A DNA stretch of 64,000 nucleotides from Pyrenochaeta sp. MPI-SDFR-AT-0127 (taxonomy: Eukaryota > Ascomycota > Dothideomycetes > Pleosporales > Cucurbitariaceae). The position numbers and the translations under genes are program-made. The stretch is taken from assembly GCA_020747015.1 (NCBI GenBank), contig JAGTJM010000044.1, positions 203,082 to 267,081 on the forward strand. The letters run 5' to 3'. Shown one piece after another: positions 55,290-64,000 of this stretch; position 1 is the first letter of the stretch, and the number at the start of each line of letters is the position of its first letter. The notes beneath the pieces are model-generated. The model was given only the letters and a program-made list of their open reading frames with translations. It was not told the DNA's origin and did no database searches.

Positions 55290-57277
55290 TATGTCGGGAG
55301 GGAAAATGTAAGGGACACAGACGGGTGGCAAGTTGCTTTATACTAGCGAGTGACTTGGCCGATGACTCGGGTGGGCTCGCCGATTTGAGAAGACGACTCG
55401 ATGAGGTGATCTATGGGCCGTCGGTGGTGGAATACGCTGGAAGGCCCAACTGGTATGGTCCGGCTATGCTCGGAAAATCGGATTTAGGTCTGTTGTCATG
55501 CGTGCCGCACAGTGATTGTAAATTGCTGAGCGATAGTGTAGACTGCTTAGGATGGACTGCGCGGATTTGGCTTCTTTCATATCACTGCCTATGACGCAAG
55601 GCTTTGCAGGGGGGGCAGACCCCCGGTCGCTCCTGGCGTTTGTTAGCGGACCTTTCCAGAAGGAAGGCGCAGATCGCCAATCCACACCTGCATACGGCGC
55701 CGACCCCCGTCTATCGCCGGAGGGCTGTGCAGCCCCGGCAGTCGACTTTTCTCCATACAGAATTTTCAGCGTCCGTTCGGCTACCATCCGAGATACTACC
55801 CGTCGCAGCGATTAGTTGCGCCGAAAATAACGAGCAATTGCCTGTCAGCACTGTGGTGATCATTGCTGGCATCCACCACGTGAAACGTTGCCCACGAAAA
55901 CCAACGCCGATGCCCATTGTCCTCTGCCCGCGGAGTTGGGTGTGCACTCAGCAAACATGCGCCCAAGCTGCTCGGTGGTCGCGATGCGACCAGATGGCCG
56001 TTTGACATAGCGTGAGCTGCGGGACCAGTGCTGCTGTGCGGACGAATACCGCAGCCTCGTCTACACACAGCAGCGTGTCGAGTAGAGTAGAGAGGCCCAA
56101 ATGGGCTCGCAAAGTGCTCCAGCCACAGCTCTCGCCCCCGTGTAGGAGTTGGTCACATGCTCCAGCGCGTGACTCAGATGGCTTCTTTCATGTCCGTGTA
56201 TTGGATGCCCTGTGGCTTTCAGCTCTTTGTCGACTAGGACGCGCAAGACTGCACGCGGCCACAGGTCTCTCCTGCAGGATACAGCCGTTGATAGTACGCA
56301 TACCCCAGACTATGGGTAGCTGAATCCGGTGGCCAGACTGTAGTCGAGCACCATGCTGCTGGCACTTGAACATGCACTTCCCTTGCCGAGATGGGAACGG
56401 TGAAACGGAAGATCCATCCACGAACCAATAGACTGGGTAGCGCACAAACAGGCGCAAAACGGCCAAAACTTCAGCTCGCAAAGTCAATCTATCATGCCAT
56501 GCAGCATCGGGATTCGTGCTCCTCGTTGGGCACTGGCAGCATCTTCCTCCTCAACGGCGCTGTCCAGCCGACCTTGCGCAAAAAAAAAACTCTGCGTCTG
56601 AGATGTATGCCACGCAGATTGTGCTGCAAGGAGCATCGGTAACGTGCTGCAAGCAGTTATGCGGCAGCAAGGCTTGCATGACAGGCCAACAAGAACGTGG
56701 CATCGTCGCATCGAAGTTCCAAATCGGTAATCCAGGGTCCAATGCAATTTTCTGTGTGGCAGTGCAGCCCTATGGAACGGATGTAACCCCCGCGCGGCTT
56801 CACCGAGACGGTCTAGACATATGTCGACCCCGTTCATTCGTCGAGCCACACTGCTGCATGGAATGCACTAGCCACATGTCCAAGCCACAGTTTGCTGCCC
56901 ACCCCGCAGAACAACTGGAACAACTGGAGCAAATCATCGTGCTCTCGCTTGCACACCACAAGTCGTCGAGCTTCCTTTGGTTTCTCTGGTTGATTGTGCT
57001 TTGCTGGGATCAATCGTCCACGAGCGCTGATTGCTCGCTTATGACTGCTTATGACATCATCGCCCAATCCCCCCTCTCCCATCTCCTCTCACCCCCTCCC
57101 AGCCATACAATCTCTGCAACACGATTTGCTTCACCGTTCTATTTTTGCACAACGGACCTTTCGGCCGCATATCCTTTCCTCTGCTCTGCACTCCAATATC
57201 CTGCTGCATATTGAAGCTGCGCATCCCTTCTCCAACTGAGCGCACTGCAGTCATGGGTCGCCAACTTTTTGCGGAAT

Positions 57278-57313
57278 AGTGCCCGCCCTGTGAGTGGGCC
57301 CCCGGCGGGCGCT
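57278..57313 (+). repeat. Inverted repeat with 10-bp stem
   Basis: AGTGCCCGCC and GGCGGGCGCT flank a GC-rich loop; the stem has one G-T wobble. It could form a hairpin in RNA or DNA. Confidence 0.6.
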
Positions 57314-60200
57314 ATCAAGTTAGCCTACCTGCTACCCAATCCGCAACTGTGGGATTATTAGACCCTGCGTCGGCTTTTGGTTCTGACCATTGTTCTGCCG
57401 CTTCATATCCCTCGGAAGGACACTTTTCGCCGATCATGACGCCTGAGGCATGAAGGCCATTCTCGTCAAAAATCCTGAATCTCTCTCCCAACCTGCGCCT
57501 CAGCGATAGTTTGACCAAGGTTAGCAACAGAGACTTTGTTGTTTGTCCTGCCCTCTTCATGGCTCAGCGATGAGGCACCGCCCGAACTAATTGCAAGGGT
57601 GGTAGGGATTTTTCAAGTATCGCAAATGCAGGGCAGCAATAAGCCGAGTTCACCCACCCCACCCTCGTCTCCAAGGTCCCCAAGGCCTGCAAACGCAACG
57701 TCAACCAGCATTCCAGGATGCGGTTCCCCGAGCGTCTTACCCTATTCGCTCACCATGATGTTTGAAAACCTGCTTTTGCCAAGCCTCATACCTGCCAAAT
57801 TACTCGCGATTACAACACTGCTCCCCAGTTGGACATGCTTCCTGCTTGCAAACCACTGACAAATTATGCGTGGGTGACCAAAATCTCTCCAAGAAAACCA
57901 CGAGCATCCTCCGTGTCTCCACACTACCAACGGCCGAACAACGTCGAGAACGGTCAATTTCAAATTCCGACTTCAACAACACCGCTGACTGCGCACCTCT
58001 CATCAGTGCAACCTTCACCACCAAAAGTCAGCGCATGTGTTACCAAATACGGGTTTGGCGGCACCACCTCGGCCGTAGGCAACGATGACATATGTGCTTG
58101 CCGAAGCCTTCCTGCCGATTCGTGCGAGTTTCCCCGCGCGGCATTACTCCGTCCGCGCTTGCGCAACGTTTTCTCATGCTTGTCATGGCGCTGATTCCGA
58201 GACGATGCTGAGTTTTGTTGAACTGCACGCTTCGATCCGAAGTCCACCCATCTGGTGCATCGACGGCAATTGCCAAAACCTTCCAATCTGGGCAGTATTC
58301 CCTTGTCGGCAGTTTACATTCTCAACCTTGGGCACAAGGCTGGCCACAAGCTGAACGCTATGGTAAATTTAGCGCACACCAGCAGTTCAGCTCGCGGGAG
58401 CAAGCTTTGGCGTCTCGCGACAAAGTGCTCTGTAGGAGCCAAATCTCAGATCTCACCGTCTCGGTAATCTAGGATCGTACTCTGTGCCACCGGGGTAGTG
58501 GCCAGCTCTGGCTGCCACGTGTGTCTCATTGAACACGGGCTGGTCCTAGACACCGCTGACTGAACCCCTTTTTGTGGGCTGATGCGAATTGGGAGCTAGA
58601 ATTAGGGTTTCGATATTTCGTCTATTGATGTGCGTGTGAGCTGATGTGCAAATTTAGGTTTGTTGTCTGGCGTTAATGAGGCATCAGACCATTTGCTTTT
58701 CAATGCATGCACCAATTACTGCATTCAGACTGCCTATTCGTCGCCTTTACGCTTTTCTTCGTAACATGAAGCGTTCAGCGACGAGCCACCTCGTACGGCT
58801 GCATTAGGCCACGTCTGCGTGCAGCTGATACTGAGCTAACTTTTTATACCACACCAACGACCATCTGCTATTTGCGCCTTTCTATAGTATCACTAGTTCA
58901 GGCGTCAGAATCGTTCTAGGGCATGTCAAACTGTATATGCAGCCTCAATCGCACTTGAAGCCCTATCAACGTTAATCATCAGATCATTTGAAATCTGCAC
59001 CATGGGTAGTTCCAACATGTATGTCTTCGTAAGGTCATTGTCAGCCTCACACGGGTGGCAAAAGGACGTACAAAGCATCAGCTGAACGCAAATCCCATGA
59101 CCTGAAGTATCGTGTATGCAGCAAAGGCCACGCAATCTTTCCCCTTTTTCCGTATTCCTAGATGCTATTTTCAAAATCGCCCCCGGAATCTTATCCGTGG
59201 TAAGTGTTTGGTCATGTTGGAAATATTGGGAGCTGTGTTGACTGAGCATTCGGCAATCTTCTTACGTGCAGTATGGTCATCGCTCAACTGATTGAATAAA
59301 TAATTTTGCTCCTAGTGATGGTATTGCAAATTGTAATGGTAGAGAATATTTGAGTGCTGATTCACTCCTAGCCTTTCCACTCACAAATGGCTTTTTGTCT
59401 ATCGCCCTGCGCAAAATATTCTCTCACATAGAAGAGCACCCTACCAGGCTTCCACTCGCGGAATTAACAGACCATACATGCTTGAACATTAGTCTATTAT
59501 ACTCGCTGAACTGGAAGTATTGCGATGGCTATAGAAAGGCTTATCCAATAAGCACACTTATTCAGAGCAGTCGTTTTCCAATAGATTATGCCATTGCATC
59601 TACCTATCTCAAGAAATACTCATGCATCATCCTAGTATTTCATTCACACCTTTTCAAAGCCTCTTCAATGCAGGGTACACAGCAGTTTTTGCGAGATGAT
59701 TCACCGAAGTACAGCGCAGGACGATCTCAGCCAATTATTGCATTTGCTCAAAATATGTGAAAATATGCTCCAATTCATGGACAGCAACGTACTAGCTATG
59801 ATTGTTGATTGCGTCAGAGAAACAACCACCTGCTCACTTTTAATCATCGCCCACCTTTGCTCATGTTTTCACTGCCGCTTCGATGTATTATTCCTCGAGT
59901 CCATGCACAAGATCTCAACCCAGTACTTCACAGTGGAGATTGCTAATGTTATCGAGAACCGGTCACACACATCCACATCAAGTTATTCAGCTGTGAATTT
60001 TTCGTCATTCTCAAATGGGTGTACAGGCCCCATCAACGTATCTAGCACAAGAAGTGGAAGACATCGAGCCCGGCACGCGCAAAGCTTGGCGTTGCATAAC
60101 GACTATAGTTACACCCGGTAGTCCGAGCCGCATCTCTGCGTGTCGAAAGACGAGTTCCCCGTAAGACATGTTGGGTGGAAATGCCGTCTCAATATCAGAG

Positions 60201-60409
60201 TCAACTTATCACATATGTATTTGAGCTGAAGCGTTTGAGGGCCTGAAGAGCTTCGAAGGCTTCGCCGTTATCGAACAAGAATTCACTCATATCCTGATTC
60301 ACTGGTGTCTCACCAGTCTGCAAGGCCTGTTGTAAGAATAAGGTTGCGACCGTAGTGGTGTCTTGCAGGTTGAGAAATAGATCCCACCAATAGAAACCCA
60401 GTTGTTCTT
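60201..60409 (-). pseudogene. Possible C-terminal remnant of a protein gene
   Basis: On the minus strand a frame reads LGFYWWDLFLNLQDTTTV ... FDNGEAFEALQALKRF and ends with a stop at 60201. It has protein-like composition. In the frame one base over, the upstream sequence continues as SEVQSNAAMSK, so a single-base frameshift or a missing splice site would join them; a CTAAG acceptor immediately precedes the readable part. No family was recognised. Either a decayed gene or the last exon of an unresolved one. Confidence 0.3.
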
Positions 60410-61904
60410 AGACATCGCGGCATTACTTTGGACCTCACTCTTCAACCAGATATTACTATTGCACGACAGAGAGATATTTTGCCTCAGGCGAAAACAGAAT
60501 TATGTGACTGGTGGACGGCGAATTCACCTGACGAGGTGGAGAGCGCCTCTAGACCAGACAAGTACCAAAAATAGTCAATATCTGTTTCACTCTACACAAA
60601 CCGTCTTGACTCTTGGTGGGCAAGAATTCATCGTATCGCCCAGCCATGGTTTCTTGGGAATGCATTACTGATGCCGTGGCAGCGCTGTCTGGAGGAAGAG
60701 GAGGAGGCGCAAGTGGAGCGAGCGATTGAACGTGCACGACAAGGATCCAAAACGGCCTTGTTGACAAGTTGCGGACACTTAATTGACCTAGTACTGAGAC
60801 TGGAACACAAAGACTGCTGTAAGTTTCCAAAGACTCGAATTTCCTTGTGCGATGGGGTCGGAGAACATTTTCCCGCTGTATATCGTCGTGACAATTTTGA
60901 CATCTCCTCTGCCCCTTTACGATGAAGCACTTTGAACATGATACCGGGTGACGGGATGTAAAGTCGGAATAACTCTATTTGTGCCGCGTGGGATATACTG
61001 AGCTTTCAATGGGGCTTGCTCCACTTGTTGTTGAATCGGGATAGGTTGACAGATTCGAGTCTGACAGACATTCGTCCAAAGTACTGGTTCAATACAGCTG
61101 TACGTCACGATGGATATATCTCCCTTTTCCACCACCTATATGCTGAAAAGTTTCTTCTTACTGCTCCTGCGTGTCGTTCTACAGAGACTGCAGAAATACT
61201 CGAGACTATTCATTCAAAGCATCGAGCTGAGCATTGTCAAACAATGCCAGGACTTGGCCGTCATGTTGAGCGCCCACCTTCCTATTGTGTACAAAGGGCC
61301 CCCAACCGCACTGTTACATGGAGTCTCTCGTCTACCCTTGTCGAGCTTTGTTCAAGTGGAAAAATTTATCTCACGAAATGTGTATAATTTATCCATCAGA
61401 ATAAGATGCAGTTTACCAAAGGCGGGTGGTGATGGAGCACAGACGGTAGAGTGACTTCACGCTCAAATCGTCCGTGAACGTAACTTGGCGGTGCTGGGTT
61501 TGTACAATGCTGATTTGAGTGGTTGAAGAAAGCTTCCGAAGTTTTGTTCCTCTAATTAATCTATCATAAGAGGAAGTCCAACGTCTCGCTACATTTGTGG
61601 AATAAATATTATATTCCACCGTGTATGTTTAGACATTGCCTGATTCCCTCTTTTGTGTCAATTCCCCTTTCAGAACTAGTCTCTATCCCTATTGCCGCTC
61701 ATCTGCAAGTACTGCTCCACCCAGACCAGTACCTTCCGTGGATATTCCACCTTTCGTCCGGGAACTCGGCGAGGCCAGTCATGCTTCTTTGTACGATCCC
61801 AATATGAACGACACTTTGTCTTATAACTTTCGTGATTTGCTTACGGGAATGCTTTGTTTATGCAATCTACAAGTGTCCGCGTATCAAGCAAGCCATTTCG
61901 GCAA

Positions 61905-62552
61905 TCAGTAACCATTGAGGTCCGTTATATCCCACATAGTGTATGGACCATCGCAAATGACTTTGACGGGAATGCCCTTCTGGCGTAGATGGTCAATGGC
62001 TGGTTTTAGCTCCGGGCATAGGAAGGCGGGCTGGAGTAATTGAGATTCTTGTGTGAAGAATGGCTGGTAGTGAAGTTCTAACATGAAGCCGTCCCTGATC
62101 TTGCCTGCGAGGATCGGCGAGAAGAAGAAATTGAAGGGAACCGAGGGGGAGCAGCTTCGTATCCCCAAGTGCATCTTTAGCTTGGGCAGCGCATAGTTTT
62201 TCTGTATGACTCTGACTCCGAACAAGTCGCGAGTGAAGAAGTCGAGAAGCTGCTCTGGCGACCCAATTTCGAACTCGAGAGAGTGACGGTATAGCCAGTC
62301 TATTGCCTCAGCTGCAATATCGCGCCCTACGATATCCTTCTGTGCAATAAATGGTATGCCGATTGGCAAGTTCCTACAAGAGCATGATTGCCCCAAGCAG
62401 GCGTTATGGCGGTGGCAGGGTTGTAGGAGCGGTGGCAGTCGAAGGGCTCGGACTGTATGCTTATCCCAGACGAAAGAGTAGATGATATCGCGCAGTTCTC
62501 TTGGGAATTTAGTGCGGATACATCCAATGAGGTCGCGCACCTCGGTTTCCAT
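61905..62552 (-). CDS. Uncharacterised protein (215 aa)
   Basis: Single-exon frame from a good ATG (METEVRDLIGC). Seen: FPRELRDIIYSFVWD near residue 16, which resembles the opening helix of F-box-like or short fungal orphan proteins (a 'P-E-L-R-D-I-I' start), then a cysteine/histidine patch (QPCHRHNACLGQSCSC), EAIDWLYRHSLEFEI and an aromatic-rich C-terminus. Such proteins are common in Dothideomycetes and have no assigned function. No signal peptide or membrane span. Confidence 0.65.
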   Translation of the reverse strand: METEVRDLIGCIRTKFPRELRDIIYSFVWDKHTVRALRLPPLLQPCHRHNACLGQSCSCRNLPIGIPFIAQKDIVGRDIAAEAIDWLYRHSLEFEIGSPEQLLDFFTRDLFGVRVIQKNYALPKLKMHLGIRSCSPSVPFNFFFSPILAGKIRDGFMLELHYQPFFTQESQLLQPAFLCPELKPAIDHLRQKGIPVKVICDGPYTMWDITDLNGY

Positions 62553-64000
62553 AGGCCACGCTGATGTGAAAAGACCAAACTCGTGTGGGCCGCGTTGAGG
62601 CGATTACGGGGTGTCAAAGTAGAGGGACACCGTGAGACGGGGGGCCAAATGGGAAGCTGGGGTCTGAGTCGCTGCACTGTTCGGGTGGTTGGTGAGGAAG
62701 AGAATCGACTCTACTTTTGACCTAGACGGACTGGCAATGAGAATGCCAAGAAATGATTCCGTTTGCTTTCGACTTCACTTCACAATCTCGACGGAGATTC
62801 GTCGCGTGAAACAGCCTCAATGTCATACTCAACAGTCTACAGCAACTGGGGAAAGAGGTACGGGAAAAGAGAGCAATAACACTTTACATCTGGGCGCATT
62901 GGGGAGCAAGTACCATCAAATAGACAGTAAAGCTCTGTGTAGCGATACGCAAGATACTAGGTTTATAGGAGGTATCCCAAGTCTGGCCCATGATGCAAAC
63001 GATTCACTGATAAGCATTGGTGTTCTCAACGAGGAGAGTTGGCGGTCCGCCAGGCCTGCAGATGTAGCAGTGTGCGTTTGAGTTGCTAAGCACGACTGAC
63101 AGGTATGCCTGGCCTCGGTTCATCGAGCATAAACACGTATGCAATCTGCAAGCCATAATCAATATTCATGTTTTTCTTGGTTTAGCGTACACCAGTTTGA
63201 CAAAGATGCCGCTGCATATCTGATATGCTCAAATTACCGTGGATTAGTGATAGCTTCCAAGAACGCGCTGGGTAAGCATATGAGTCGAAGTGAGAGGAAC
63301 CAAATATGTCCCGAATGCTACGTGCTGTCAGTCTCAGCAATGCGTGATGGAGGCCTGTGAACGAGGTCATAGATTAGGTAATGTAGCGGGTGCTTATCGT
63401 GCCGTCTGTCGAACGAGAGACTGAGACGAGGCGATCGGCAAGGAAGGTCAAGTGGCCTGTTCCCGGGACTTGTGTGGGACTGGCACAGCTCTAGTGGACG
63501 CAAGAACTTGGAGCCGGTACCTTTGCAATGAAAATGAGACGAGGGCACTGCGGGGCTATCACAGAACGCCACGGGGGGTTCCATAGTTCCGTAGGCATGA
63601 CTAGGCACGAGACTTTGGAAAGATTGTGTTATCTGCACAAGGACAAAGCCTCCTCGTGTTGTGAGGAGAATCGTCTGGGCAGAGAGGATCGGCAGCTGCC
63701 GAGACAACGTTGTTCAGTTACGCATTCGCCATGCCCACAAGCCCGTCGTAGATTTAAATCGCGGGAGCTGTTTCTCAGCTATGCACATGAGCTGTGACCA
63801 CTGGTTCATCGGGTGAGCCGGGTATCGCGATCGTTTCACTCTCGCCTTGTCGGTGTAATGATGACCGTGGGATGTGGACTTTGCAGTGGGACCGTAACTC
63901 ATACGATATCGATACAGCTGTTCGACATGACCCCCGCATGTACCAGAAGGTCGACCATAGCAACATCGTGATTTTCGGTTGTATTGCCCCGAATGTCGTT
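62553..64000. other. Right-hand end of window, no gene recognised
   Basis: Short frames at 62689-63081 and 63528-63797 (plus) and 63318-63707 (minus) show no family similarity. It contains the promoter of the 61905-62552 gene. Confidence 0.45.

Larger units (their letters stand above)
55290..61904. other. Gene-poor region of about 6.6 kb
   Basis: Upstream of the C2H2 gene. Many short frames, none convincing except a possible remnant at 60201-60409. Coding-looking but unassigned stretches occur at 58926-59249 (minus) and 59696-60121 (plus). A strong inverted repeat lies at 57278-57313. The region may hold long leader or promoter sequence and decayed genes. Confidence 0.45.

Noticed and set aside
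59054..59062. GGTGGCAAA, identical to the yeast proteasome-gene element
   Set aside because: Single copy far from a gene start; a 9-mer is expected by chance in long sequence. A near match at 55324-55332 beside the C2H2 start is also too weak alone.
59696..60121. 141-codon plus-strand frame with leucine-rich helices
   Set aside because: Looks partly protein-like but no family, start context or splice partners could be supported.
1..64000. RIP, CRISPR, insertion elements, tRNA genes
   Set aside because: No AT-rich RIP-like blocks, no regularly spaced repeats with spacers, no transposase-like frames and no B-box-like GGTTCGANTCC motif in a foldable context were seen.

Overview
The window looks like nuclear DNA of a filamentous ascomycete, most likely a Dothideomycete (class is an inference from the gene families, not proven). 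Reasons: many short introns (about 46-60 nt, GT..AG with CTAAC/CTGAC-like branch sites), a HET-domain gene, a Zn2Cys6 factor, an AA9 cellulose-active monooxygenase, PHO81, NOP15 and an SMN homologue of the Tudor-less fungal type. No operons, tRNA genes, rRNA or intact transposons were found. Exon coordinates given in the evidence fields were derived by reading splice sites and family similarity by eye.

Layout. 1-5 kb is accessory: a HET-domain gene running off the left edge (minus), a Zn2Cys6-ankyrin fusion (minus), a 10-bp-phased TCGCAY promoter array and a tiny single-membrane-span protein (plus). 6-28 kb is a core block: TCP11/SOK1-like protein, a SET-domain protein, exportin CRM1, the phosphate regulator PHO81, the mitochondrial ABC1-type kinase MCP2, and the NEDD4-type ubiquitin ligase RSP5. 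29-42 kb mixes surface proteins and core genes: a GPI-anchored cell-wall protein, a SERF-type small protein, a secreted cupredoxin-like protein, SMN and NOP15 (divergent, sharing a 402-bp promoter), a cupin, the COPII coat gene SEC23 and an AA9 LPMO flanked by 90-bp direct repeats. 43-50 kb has an intron-rich zinc-knuckle/RGG gene, an F-box protein and a putative amidoligase followed by a three-copy tandem repeat. 50-64 kb is gene-poor: one C2H2 transcription factor (53.0-55.3 kb), a likely gene remnant near 60.3 kb and one uncharacterised protein (61.9-62.6 kb).

Functional links visible here: nuclear export (CRM1), RNP and ribosome assembly (SMN, NOP15, zinc-knuckle protein), secretion (SEC23 with several secreted proteins), ubiquitylation (RSP5, F-box), phosphate signalling (PHO81). 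Most attractive leads: the PHO81 start codon split by an intron, a C2H2 gene whose last finger is completed with either a spliced or an unspliced tail, the phased promoter array beside the Zn2Cys6-ankyrin gene, the direct repeats around the LPMO gene, and an RSP5 catalytic cysteine codon interrupted by an intron. No wholly new system could be demonstrated from sequence alone.
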